Below, one piece after another: positions 55,288 through 64,000 of a DNA stretch of 64,000 nucleotides. Where the stretch lies: the NCBI RefSeq assembly GCF_030362795.1, contig NZ_JAUCBM010000005.1, forward strand, positions 124,001 to 188,000, written 5' to 3'. The notes under the pieces are model-generated. The model was not told the origin of the DNA. It was given only the letters and a program-made list of their open reading frames with translations, and made no database searches. How positions within the stretch are numbered: the first letter of the stretch is position 1; the number at the start of each line of letters is the position of its first letter. Origin of the DNA: Pseudochrobactrum kiredjianiae (GTDB lineage Bacteria; Pseudomonadota; Alphaproteobacteria; Rhizobiales; Rhizobiaceae). Made by a program: the position numbers and the translations under genes.

Positions 55288-55611
55288 ATGACCAAGATTA
55301 CATTTGTTTCCGCTGACGGCGCAATGCGCAATGAAGTTGAAGCGGAAAACGGTTCTACCGTTATGGAAAATGCTATTCGCAACGGTATTCCGGGTATTGA
55401 TGCGGAATGCGGCGGCGCCTGTGCCTGCGCAACCTGCCATGTCTACGTAGATGAAGGCTGGACAGATGTGGTTGGTGGTCCTGAGCCGATGGAAGAAGAT
55501 ATGCTGGATTTCGCCTATGATGTGCGCGGAAACTCCCGCCTGTCCTGCCAGATCATTGTGCGTGATGAGCTGGAAGGTCTGGTTGTGCAGGTTCCTGAAC
55601 GCCAGAGCTGA
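55288..55611 (+). CDS. fdxB: 2Fe-2S ferredoxin, adrenodoxin/FdVI type
   Basis: A 107-residue electron carrier. The cluster ligands are C41, C47, C50 and C87 (C-x5-C-x2-C-x36-C, as in adrenodoxin-type ferredoxins), in [14 protein letters not shown] and LSCQI. The start at ATG 55288 with GGGA upstream is preferred to an upstream extension (55243). In alphaproteobacteria this ferredoxin works in Fe-S assembly or with monooxygenases. A ferredoxin reductase gene lies next on the same strand. Confidence 0.93.
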   Translation: MTKITFVSADGAMRNEVEAENGSTVMENAIRNGIPGIDAECGGACACATCHVYVDEGWTDVVGGPEPMEEDMLDFAYDVRGNSRLSCQIIVRDELEGLVVQVPERQS

Positions 55612-55637
55612 TCTGCCTATAGTATAATGTGTATGAG

Positions 55638-55671
55638 AAAGCGGTTTGCTTCAGAGCAGGCCGCTTTTTTG
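55638..55671 (+). terminator. Terminator after the ferredoxin gene
   Basis: Stem AAAGCGG...CCGCTTT continued by G-U pairs, with T-run. Confidence 0.85.
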
Positions 55672-57119
<1,448 letters not shown>

Positions 57120-57120
57120 T

Positions 57121-57163
57121 AAAAAAGTGTCATGCCGGTCTGTATGTGGCCTGACGCTTTTTT
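57121..57163 (+). terminator. Terminator after the reductase gene
   Basis: AAAAAAGTGTCA pairs with TGACGCTTTTTT (one G-U) around a 19-base loop. Confidence 0.75.
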
Positions 57164-57196
57164 GCGTCAGCGCTTGAATATGAGTGAAATGAACAA

Positions 57197-57230
57197 AAAA
57201 AGCCCTGCATTTTATGATGCAGGGCTTTTT
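57197..57230. terminator. Terminator of the DUF922 gene
   Basis: Stem AAAAAGCCCTGCAT with its complement, loop TTTATG, A/T runs on both sides. Confidence 0.92.
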
Positions 57231-57250
57231 CTTTGTTCAAAATTCAGGCG

Positions 57251-57892
57251 TCAGGATTTTTTCTTCTGCTGCTGAGCGTAGCGCTTTTCTAAGCTGTTGG
57301 TGAGCAAGCGTTCAAAGCGGGTTTCAAAATTCACTGTCTCCACGCGGTCGAAATATTGCTGAGCCTTATCGTGGCTGGTAAAAATGCTGTCGGTGATCTT
57401 GTCCACATTGGCTCGTAATGTTGCGCAGTCACGCTCATTGCGCATGCCGCGAACACGGCGTTCCAATTCGGAAGCATGGGAGCGGGCGATAACGATATGG
57501 CTTTCTTCATGGCGGCGAATATCTTTTACCAGCACATCCCAGACCATTCTCGTATCAGCGCTGGCACGACGACGGCTCTTCCAGCTTGGCAGGGAAATTG
57601 TAGCCTGTACGTTTGCATTCACATCTGAGACGCGGCAATATTTGCCGTCAAAACGGTATTTCACACTGGCATTAAATGCGATTTTGGTCGCGCCCGGATG
57701 GCTTTCGCCACCATCATCAAGCTTGGGGCCGTTCTTGGCCAATGATTTATCCAGCTGTTCAGCGGTTGTGCCGTAAACCGGAAAATAGCGGTATTTGCGT
57801 GTCACAGAAGCAGCGTCTGCTTGCGTGGCCATTAGAGTGCCGGATAACAGAACCAGACCGGTGAGGGAGAGTGCAAGATATTTGCCGGACAT
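57251..57892 (-). CDS. DUF922 zinc-dependent protease-like protein, exported
   Basis: A 213-residue exported protein. The signal peptide (1-27, ending QADA) precedes a DUF922 domain containing the zinc motif HEESH (H128, E129, H132) and RSHASELERRVRGM. The HExxH motif and N-terminal KYRYFPVYGTTAEQL are typical of the family, predicted periplasmic peptidases. Substrate unknown. AAAGGAA stands six bases upstream of ATG 57892. Confidence 0.88.
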   Translation of the reverse strand: MSGKYLALSLTGLVLLSGTLMATQADAASVTRKYRYFPVYGTTAEQLDKSLAKNGPKLDDGGESHPGATKIAFNASVKYRFDGKYCRVSDVNANVQATISLPSWKSRRRASADTRMVWDVLVKDIRRHEESHIVIARSHASELERRVRGMRNERDCATLRANVDKITDSIFTSHDKAQQYFDRVETVNFETRFERLLTNSLEKRYAQQQKKKS

Positions 57893-58143
57893 TATCTGTT
57901 CCTTTGCTGCGAGGGCTCTTTTGATAAACGCCCTTGTTTTACAGGTTCTAACACAAAATACGGCAGAATTGTCTTCTGTTGCATGATGCTGGTCTTATTG
58001 GTCTGCGCATTCGTAGCTGGTCAAAGCAATTGACAGTTTTGCCGGAAATGCGCTTCCCTTCAGCTTTTATGGTTCCATGAAATGTGTAAAGAACTTATGG
58101 CTGGTTTGGAAAGCAAAGCAATTTTAAAAGGTTAATTCCGAAT

Positions 58144-59010
58144 ATGATTAAGAGTTTCCCTATAAAGCGAGAATGGCAACTGGCGCATGGCCGTGTTCTT
58201 GAGACCGGATCTCAGGCGCTGATTATGGCGATTCTTAATATTACGCCGGATTCCTTTTCAGATGGTGGTAGCAACCAGACCATTGATGCCGCGCTACAAT
58301 CAGCGCATGCCATGCTGGATGCCGGTGCAGTGATTATTGATGTGGGCGGCGAGTCGACCCGTCCTGATGCAGAGCCCGTTTCTGCGCAGCAGGAGCAGGA
58401 TCGCGTACTGCCGGTGATCGAGGCTTTAACGCGGGAACTCGGTTGCCTGATCTCGGTTGATACCTATCGTGCGCAGACAGCGAGACTGGCAGTCGCGGCA
58501 GGTGCACATATTGTCAATGATGTCTGGGGTTTGCAAAAAGAACCGGATATTGCAGGGCTTGCTGCAGAAACCGGTGCCGGGCTGGTGATTATGCATACTG
58601 GGCGCGACAGAGACATTGCTGCCGATGTGATTGACGATCAGCATATATTCTTGCAACGATCATTGGAAATTGCTGCAACTGCGGGGGTGAAGCTGCAGCA
58701 GATTATGCTTGATCCGGGCTTTGGTTTTGCCAAAGATACGCAGCAGAATGTGGAACTGATGGCACGCTTTGCGGAACTGCACAGTTTTGGTTTACCGTGG
58801 CTGGTGGGCACATCCCGCAAGCGCTTTACCGGTGCCGTGAGCGGTCGGGATATTGCTGCAGAAAGGGACGCCGCAACGGCTGCAACCAGTGTTATGCTGC
58901 GCCTTAGTGGTGCAGATATATTCAGGGTGCATGATGTGGCTTTTAACCGCGATGCGCTGATGATGGCTGATGCGGTTTTAAATGCCGCAGCAGTTCATGA
59001 AAAAGCGTGA
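58144..59010 (+). CDS. folP: Dihydropteroate synthase
   Basis: FolP joins p-aminobenzoate to dihydropterin pyrophosphate, the sulfonamide target. The 288-residue TIM barrel has NITPDSFSDGG (about 32-42), GGESTRPDA (about 72-80), HIVNDVWG (about 117) and the C-terminal phosphate site GTSRKRF (about 220). It heads a folP-folB-folK run. The C-terminal codons and TGA are in a stretch resembling a Rhizobiales repeat. Confidence 0.96.
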   Translation: MIKSFPIKREWQLAHGRVLETGSQALIMAILNITPDSFSDGGSNQTIDAALQSAHAMLDAGAVIIDVGGESTRPDAEPVSAQQEQDRVLPVIEALTRELGCLISVDTYRAQTARLAVAAGAHIVNDVWGLQKEPDIAGLAAETGAGLVIMHTGRDRDIAADVIDDQHIFLQRSLEIAATAGVKLQQIMLDPGFGFAKDTQQNVELMARFAELHSFGLPWLVGTSRKRFTGAVSGRDIAAERDAATAATSVMLRLSGADIFRVHDVAFNRDALMMADAVLNAAAVHEKA

Positions 59011-59025
59011 ACCGGTTTTTCAGAA
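59000..59025. repeat. Repeat remnant at the folP 3' end
   Basis: GAAAAAGCGTGAACCGGTTTTTC has the AAAAGNGNGAACCGGTTTT core of the 17172 element. The folP stop TGA lies within it. Confidence 0.55.
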
Positions 59026-59099
59026 TTTGCAGTATAATCTGATATTGGACTACTTAGTTTAGCGTTGTAAGCGTCTATTTATAACGCAGCAGTGAAGAA

Positions 59100-59474
59100 A
59101 TGAGGGCTTTTTTGTACACGATCCGTATGATGAATTGCGCGTTTTTTGCGCATCACGGCGTTTTTGAGGAAGAGGAAAAGCTCGGCCAGCGTTTCTATGT
59201 TGATGCCGTATTGACTGTTGATCCGGGCGACTCACTCGAAAACGACGATATTGATAAAACAGTGCATTACGGTATTGTCTTCTCCATGATTGAGAAGATT
59301 ATCACCGGAAAGCGCCGTTATCTCATTGAAGCCTTGGCGCTGGACGTTGCCAAGGCGCTTTGTGCTGCATTTCCGCAAATTCAGAAAGCCGAGATCACTG
59401 TGCGCAAACCCAATGCGCCGGTCGCCGGTGTGTTGGATTATGTTGAAGTGACGGTCGGGTGGCCGAATATATGA
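59100..59474 (+). CDS. folB: Dihydroneopterin aldolase
   Basis: FolB converts dihydroneopterin to hydroxymethyl-dihydropterin. The 124-residue protein shows the family pattern: CAFFAHHGVFEEEEKLGQRFYVDAVL near the N-terminus (Glu of active site), HYGIVF, LIEALALDVAKAL and the C-terminal VRKPNAPVAGVLDYVEV. Its stop overlaps the folK start (ATGA). Confidence 0.95.
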   Translation: MRAFLYTIRMMNCAFFAHHGVFEEEEKLGQRFYVDAVLTVDPGDSLENDDIDKTVHYGIVFSMIEKIITGKRRYLIEALALDVAKALCAAFPQIQKAEITVRKPNAPVAGVLDYVEVTVGWPNI

Positions 59475-59998
59475 AAGCACGCGAGGTTCATAAGGCCTGG
59501 CTGTGTCTGGGCGGTAATATCGGCAATGTTGTGCAGACAATGGCGCAGGCTTTACAACTGCTGGATGAACGGCAGGATGTCAGAGTTATCGCTGTGTCTC
59601 CGGTGTTCCGTACGCCGCCCTGGGGTAAAACCGATCAGGATTGGTTTTATAATGCCTGTGCTGAAATCTCGACCATATTAACGCCGCCGGAACTGCTGGA
59701 AGTTACGCAGACAATCGAGCGGCGTTTGAAGCGGGTACGCAGCGAACGCTGGGGGCCGCGCACTATTGATATTGATATGCTTGCTTATGAGCATGTTTAT
59801 GCTCTGGAAATGCCGGATCTGATCTTGCCGCATCCGCGTATTGAGCAACGCGCTTTTGTGCTGGTGCCACTGGAAACCATTGCGCCGAATATTAAAATTC
59901 GTGGTGAGCTTGTTTCCGATCTGGTGCAAAAAGTTGATAACAGTGAAATTCAGCGCATGAGCTATGGCCATCGCTGGTGGCAGGACACAGCGCTGTAA
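59471..59998 (+). CDS. folK: 6-hydroxymethyl-7,8-dihydropterin pyrophosphokinase
   Basis: FolK activates hydroxymethyl-dihydropterin with ATP to make the FolP substrate. The 175-residue product carries WLCLGGNIGN at the start, SPVFRTPPWG (about 43-52), FYNACAEIST and the signature RWGPRTIDIDML (about 94-105). ATG 59471 overlaps the folB stop; GTG 59459, four codons earlier, is also possible. The three fol genes lie in order and are probably co-transcribed. Confidence 0.95.
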   Translation: MKAREVHKAWLCLGGNIGNVVQTMAQALQLLDERQDVRVIAVSPVFRTPPWGKTDQDWFYNACAEISTILTPPELLEVTQTIERRLKRVRSERWGPRTIDIDMLAYEHVYALEMPDLILPHPRIEQRAFVLVPLETIAPNIKIRGELVSDLVQKVDNSEIQRMSYGHRWWQDTAL

Positions 59999-60062
59999 AG
60001 CTGTTTGTCATTCTGCTGTTGTTTCCGTGTGGCATGTCTTCTTTTTAATTTTAGGAACGATT

Positions 60063-60728
60063 ATGTACCAGTCGGAAGAACAGTGGAGAGAAGTTGACGC
60101 CTATATGGCGCAGAAGCTGATCGGTGCTGATCCGCTTCTGGATGCTGCATTGCAGCGCAATAGCGAGGCGGGGCTGCCTGCGCATGATGTGGCGATCAAT
60201 CAGGGCAAGTTACTCAATCTGTTTGCACAAATGTGCGGTGCGCGAATGGTTCTGGAAATCGGAACATTGGGTGGCTACAGCACAATCTGGCTGGCACGTG
60301 CGCTGCCTGAGGGCGGCAAGGTGATTACGCTCGAATATTCCGAGAAGCATGCTGAAATTGCCCGGCGGAATATTGAGGCAGCCGGTGTTGGCGATAAGGT
60401 AGAAATCATCGTCGGGGCTGCTGCTGACAGCCTGCCGAAGTTGCAGGATCGCGCACCGTTTGATCTGATTTTCATTGATGCCGATAAGCCGAATAATCCG
60501 GTCTATCTGGAATGGGCGCTGAAGCTCGCGCGCAAGGGCACGGTCATTATCGGCGACAATGTTGTGCGCAATGGTGCTGTGACTGATCCGCAGTCAGAGG
60601 ATGCCAATGTCATCGGCGTTCGGCGCTTTATTGATATGATAGAAGCGGAGCCGAGGCTGGATGCGACAGCTTTGCAAACCGTGGGCTCTAAGGGCTGGGA
60701 CGGATTTACGCTGGCAATTGTCAGATAA
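60063..60728 (+). CDS. SAM-dependent O-methyltransferase (family 3)
   Basis: A 221-residue methyltransferase of the cation-dependent COMT-like family. The SAM site is LEIGTLGGYSTIWLA (about 67-81), DLIFIDADKPNNPVYL contains the metal-binding Asp residues (about 138-153), and GDNVVRNGAV follows (about 167-176). Start 60063 with AGGAA upstream. The methyl acceptor cannot be read from sequence. Confidence 0.92.
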   Translation: MYQSEEQWREVDAYMAQKLIGADPLLDAALQRNSEAGLPAHDVAINQGKLLNLFAQMCGARMVLEIGTLGGYSTIWLARALPEGGKVITLEYSEKHAEIARRNIEAAGVGDKVEIIVGAAADSLPKLQDRAPFDLIFIDADKPNNPVYLEWALKLARKGTVIIGDNVVRNGAVTDPQSEDANVIGVRRFIDMIEAEPRLDATALQTVGSKGWDGFTLAIVR

Positions 60729-60745
60729 AGTTATGCAAATAATAA

Positions 60746-60779
60746 AGCCCCGAAAGATGAACTGTCGGGGCTGGTTTTT
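60746..60779. terminator. Terminator after the methyltransferase gene
   Basis: Stem AGCCCCGA/TCGGGGCT and T-run, between convergent genes. Confidence 0.88.
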
Positions 60780-60794
60780 GAATTGCCGTATACT

Positions 60795-61331
60795 TTAATT
60801 ACGGGCGATGTTGCTGACTGCGCCGCCATCGACGCGTTTCAGGCTCATACCAACAACCGGCACCATTGTATCGTCGACTTTAACCGAGACTGTAACATTC
60901 ATGGTGTTCTGATCGGTTACACGTGCCAGCATAGCGCCATTGAGCTGCTTGCGGCTCAGAGCCAGCACAACGCGGTTGCCGTTGACGGAACCGGATGTCA
61001 CGTTGAGACCTTTGCCTTCAGCGCCATCATTAAATGTACCGCTATAGTTTTTACCTGTACGGACAACGGTTGCTTTCATCGGCTGGGAGAAAACACCAAC
61101 GCGGCAGCTGCCGTCCAATGTCATGCCAACGCCGCCTTCAGGCGTGGTGCCGGCAAGATTGCAGACAAATTTTGTGCCTTTATATTTCCCTGCAACAACT
61201 TCGCCGGGACCAGTCCACTGGCCTTCGACATTGCGGAAAAACACTTCGTCCTTATCCGATGCGTGCGCAGATACAGTGCTGGCTGCAGAGGTCAAGACGA
61301 AGAGGCAGGCGGCAGTGGCACGTAAGATCAT
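60795..61331 (-). CDS. Exported protein of unknown function
   Basis: A 178-residue exported protein with a signal peptide (1-24). Strand-rich mature sequence with two Cys (KFVCNLAG, DGSCRVG) about 18 residues apart, probably a disulfide. It contains NVEGQWTGPGEVVAGKYKGTKF and ends in GGAVSNIARN, a pattern of a small beta-barrel or lipocalin-like fold. The start lies in an AACAGA-G-TTCTGTT palindrome. Function unknown. Confidence 0.75.
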   Translation of the reverse strand: MILRATAACLFVLTSAASTVSAHASDKDEVFFRNVEGQWTGPGEVVAGKYKGTKFVCNLAGTTPEGGVGMTLDGSCRVGVFSQPMKATVVRTGKNYSGTFNDGAEGKGLNVTSGSVNGNRVVLALSRKQLNGAMLARVTDQNTMNVTVSVKVDDTMVPVVGMSLKRVDGGAVSNIARN

Positions 61332-61506
61332 AACAGAACTCTGTTCCGGATAATTAGAGGGCGGTTTATCAGTTTTCTGTACGATTTACATTCAACACAA
61401 TCCGCGAAAAATGCCATCAAACAAAATACCAAAACCAGTCTGTATAATCGGCTGGAATGGTTAATAGGTGGTTTCTAACATGAAAGCAATTGGTGATAAA
61501 CCGTTA

Positions 61507-62562
61507 TCAAACCGGTTTTTTCTGTGTTGTGGCTTTTACAATATCGCCAACAAAATCACCAATATTAGGGCGTTTTTCCGCATCAAACGGCAGAGGACGC
61601 ACAATATCCATAGCAGAAATGCCAATTCGTGCTGTCATCATGCCGTTGATGACGCCTTCGCCAAGTTTGGCGGAGAGGCGGGAGGCCAGACCCTGACCCA
61701 GCAATTGCTGCACCACACTATCGCCCATAGCAATGGTGCCGGTCACAGCCAGATGCGCAATAACGCTGCGGGCAAGACGGAAAAAGCCTAAGGAGCCGGG
61801 GCGACAGCCATAAAGCTCGGACAGGCGGCGGATCAATCGGGATGATTCGAAAACCACATAGGCAATGTCCACCAGAGCGCGCGGACTAACCGCCGTGACA
61901 ATGGAAACACGCTTGGCGGCATTGAGGATCAGCATCCGCGCTTCACGATCTAAAGGATGCAGAATTTCGCGCTCGGTAATGCGGATCAGATCGCGCCCGT
62001 CGATAATATCACCACGTAAGGCTTCCAGAGTTGCGCGGCCACGAGCTGTTTGTGGCAGATTAGCAGTGACTTCCAGTAACCGGTCGGTAATTTTACGGGC
62101 TTTGTCTGCATCATTCCGTTCAGTTGCTTCTGCTGCGGCAAAGCGCAGTTCCTGCACCGCTGAGAGGCGGCGCAGAGCCAGTCCTTCGCGCACGACCAGT
62201 GCCAGCAGGGAGAAGAGTGCGATCAAGGCGACACCGAGTGTCAGCCAGCCAAGCCAGTCAGCGCGGCTATACATGGCGCGGATCAGGTCTTCCGTCCAGA
62301 TTGCAATGGCGAAGCTCACCAGCAGGCCGAGTGCGGAGAAAAATACACTGCGCAGAGTAAAGCGACGTTTAATCAGGCTGGCCGGAGGCGGCGTCAGTTG
62401 TGCGCCTGCATCAATGGCTTCCTGTTCAAAAACGTCAACCGCTTCCGTCGTGACTGTCGACAAGTCACGGATTGCCACCGGTTTGCGCGGAGCCTGTGGC
62501 TGGCTGTCATCCGCTTGCGGTTCTACGCTGAAGCTCGTCGGTTTGCGCGGGCCTGAAGACAT
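61507..62562 (-). CDS. YcjF-like inner membrane protein (TIGR01620/DUF697)
   Basis: A 351-residue inner-membrane protein. A variable N-terminal region (1-70) is followed by two helices (about 72-92 and 103-125), then a soluble stretch LRRLSAVQELRFAAAEATERND. The DUF697 region with VSPRALVDIAYVVFESSRLIRRLSELYG and IGISAMDIVRPLPF comes near the end. Members pair with YcjX; both belong to stress-induced envelope sets (in E. coli, the phage-shock regulon). It follows ycjX after 23 bases. Confidence 0.88.
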   Translation of the reverse strand: MSSGPRKPTSFSVEPQADDSQPQAPRKPVAIRDLSTVTTEAVDVFEQEAIDAGAQLTPPPASLIKRRFTLRSVFFSALGLLVSFAIAIWTEDLIRAMYSRADWLGWLTLGVALIALFSLLALVVREGLALRRLSAVQELRFAAAEATERNDADKARKITDRLLEVTANLPQTARGRATLEALRGDIIDGRDLIRITEREILHPLDREARMLILNAAKRVSIVTAVSPRALVDIAYVVFESSRLIRRLSELYGCRPGSLGFFRLARSVIAHLAVTGTIAMGDSVVQQLLGQGLASRLSAKLGEGVINGMMTARIGISAMDIVRPLPFDAEKRPNIGDFVGDIVKATTQKKPV

Positions 62563-62585
62563 GATTTATCCTTATGCTAGTCACC

Positions 62586-64000
62586 CTATGCTAATCGGTC
62601 ACCGAGCAGAAACTGCATGGCACGGTCAAGGCGGATATGCGGAAGCGACAGATGAATACCATCAAGGTCGGCTTTGATAAGCGGCGGTCTGAAACGGACA
62701 AAACGGATTGGTGCCTCACGGGCGCGATCCTGCGGGGAAAACTCCGGCTGTTCAAAAATCGCCTGCGTATCCTGAGGCAGATCACCCGGAAAGATCGCAG
62801 TTTCTGTTTCACCATCAAAGACATCACCGTCGATGACTTCACCTTTCAGCGGCGTGCCGACAATCACCGGCAATGTGTCGCCATTCTGGTTCACTGTTGC
62901 CTCACGTGTGGCACGCACTGCGGCCATCGCCAGTACATCAATTTCAGCGCCGGAGATGTCGGCGTTCTTGGCAGCACGATCAACCAGTCTGCGCACAATA
63001 GCCTCAAGCCGGTTATGGCTTTCATGATGCAGATGATCGGCTTTGGTGGCAGCAATCAGAATACGGCCAATGCGTTTCTGGATCAGGCCGGTGAGAAGGT
63101 TGGAGCGACCTGCACGGAAACAAGCCAGAATTTCTGTGAGTGCCCGTTCCAGATCGCGTACAGCAGCGCCGCCTGCATTAATCGCCTGCATCGCATCCAC
63201 CAGCACAATCTGCCGGTCGAGACGCGCAATATGCTCGCGGAAAAACGGTTTCACCACATGGGTTTTATAAGACTCATAGCGCCGCTCCATCATCGCCGCC
63301 AATGAGCCGTTTTTGAAACTGCCCTCTGGTAAATCCGGCAAAGGTGCAAAAGTAAGCGCAGGTGAGCCTTCCAGATCACCGGGCATCAGAAAACGTCCCG
63401 GGGGCAGGGTGGATAATGCTTGTTCGTCGGATTTTCCTGCGCGCAGATAGTCGGTGAAGCTGCGCGCCAGACGCTGCGCTGTCATCTCATCGGCAGGTGC
63501 CAAAGCGTCAATGTCTGCGGCTTCGCGCAGCCAGTTTTCTGCAAAGCCGAGATGCGCTGTTTCATTGGCGATGGCAAAAGAATCACGGGAGAACTCCGCG
63601 TAGGTTTTGCCGAGCAAAGGCAAATCCAGCAGCCACTCCCCCGGATAATCGACAATATCAATCGAGAGCTTACCGGCAGAGAGCATACGCCCCCATGAAG
63701 AGGCCGACTGATATTCAATCGTCAGGCGAAGCTCGGAGATTGCGCGGGTGGAATCCGGCCAGATGCGATCTTTTACAAGGGCTGCCAGATGGTCTTCATA
63801 CTGAAAACGAGGCACAGCATCGTCCGGTTGCGGTTGAAGATAAGCGCGGGCGATGCGTCCGGTAGCATGCGCTTCAAACAGCGGCATGCGCCCGCCTTGG
63901 GTCAGATTATGCACCAGAGAGGTAATAAAAACAGTTTTACCGGCGCGGGACAGGCCGGTAACACCAAGGCGCAAAGACGGTGTGACCAAGCTGCCGGTGC
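62586..64000 (-). CDS. ycjX: YcjX-like P-loop ATPase/GTPase (DUF463), 5' end cut by window
   Basis: A P-loop NTPase; Walker A is GLSRAGKT (in GVTGLSRAGKTVFITSLVHNL). DIVDYPGEWLLDLPLLG is the family switch region, and TKADHL the base-specificity motif (about 315-320). At least 467 residues lie in the window from the TTG at 63989. That TTG is not the real start: the frame stays open to the edge (…TGS before the LVTPSLRLG run), so the 5' end is missing. It heads a two-gene unit with the YcjF-like gene. Confidence 0.92.
   Translation of the reverse strand, partial: TGSLVTPSLRLGVTGLSRAGKTVFITSLVHNLTQGGRMPLFEAHATGRIARAYLQPQPDDAVPRFQYEDHLAALVKDRIWPDSTRAISELRLTIEYQSASSWGRMLSAGKLSIDIVDYPGEWLLDLPLLGKTYAEFSRDSFAIANETAHLGFAENWLREAADIDALAPADEMTAQRLARSFTDYLRAGKSDEQALSTLPPGRFLMPGDLEGSPALTFAPLPDLPEGSFKNGSLAAMMERRYESYKTHVVKPFFREHIARLDRQIVLVDAMQAINAGGAAVRDLERALTEILACFRAGRSNLLTGLIQKRIGRILIAATKADHLHHESHNRLEAIVRRLVDRAAKNADISGAEIDVLAMAAVRATREATVNQNGDTLPVIVGTPLKGEVIDGDVFDGETETAIFPGDLPQDTQAIFEQPEFSPQDRAREAPIRFVRFRPPLIKADLDGIHLSLPHIRLDRAMQFLLGDRLA

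Noticed and set aside
57893-58143. Riboswitch before folP
   Set aside because: No recognisable aptamer-like conserved blocks or terminator/antiterminator pair.

Overview
The window reads as chromosomal DNA of a Hyphomicrobiales (Rhizobiales) alphaproteobacterium. It is most likely a member of the Brucellaceae, in the Brucella/Ochrobactrum/Pseudochrobactrum group. The evidence is the suf gene order, an Omp25/Omp31-type porin, a choloylglycine hydrolase, a GPR-like polar-growth giant protein, and intergenic palindromes of the Rhizobiales type. Genus assignment is inference; no rRNA is present. There is no prophage, insertion sequence, CRISPR array or integrase. Most of the window is ordinary core genome.

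Layout. 0-10 kb: the last codons of a probable penicillin-binding protein gene, prfB with its programmed +1 frameshift, a 1-Cys peroxiredoxin, a giant AsmA/YhdP-like envelope protein, tyrS, anmK and an alpha/beta hydrolase. 10-20 kb: the iron-sulfur assembly locus (IscS-like desulfurase, sufB, sufC, sufD, sufS, a SufT-like DUF59 protein and, further on, sufA). A good candidate Irr box (ICE motif) precedes it, and an Rrf2 regulator/AhpD-like pair is inserted, with a perfect 29-bp palindrome between them. 20-26 kb: a DEAD-box helicase, nadK, two duplicated tRNA-Thr(UGU) genes, the UvrC-like nuclease cho, a VOC protein and a LysE-family exporter. 26-33 kb: a porin, a cluster of small envelope proteins, an isolated atpB, a DUF465 protein and an Hsp70-like protein. 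33-40 kb: a sugar ABC transporter operon, then an outer-membrane protein paired with choloylglycine hydrolase. 40-50 kb: GNAT, small secreted proteins, an Fsr-like efflux pump divergent from an AraC regulator, stress proteins, a peptide-type binding protein and a succinate-semialdehyde dehydrogenase. 50-64 kb: the 1580-residue GPR-like protein, a 2Fe-2S ferredoxin and its probable reductase, a DUF922 protease, folP-folB-folK, an O-methyltransferase, and the ycjX-ycjF-like pair, which runs off the right edge.

How the genes work together. The desulfurases supply sulfur, SufBCD builds clusters, and SufA and SufT deliver or mature them. The ferredoxin and flavin reductase are downstream users. 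The fol genes make the pterin half of folate. The ABC transporter genes form one uptake operon.

The least explained signals are four. (1) A composite two-hairpin intergenic repeat occurs in about six forms, and copies of it and of other Rhizobiales palindromes supply the stop codons of neighbouring genes. (2) A lone atpB lacks the normally invariant Asn after the essential Arg. (3) Twin GAGCAC-N3-GTGCTC palindromes lie before sufS. (4) A near-perfect 62-residue repeat sits inside the GPR-like protein. I did not find a clearly new defence or mobile system.
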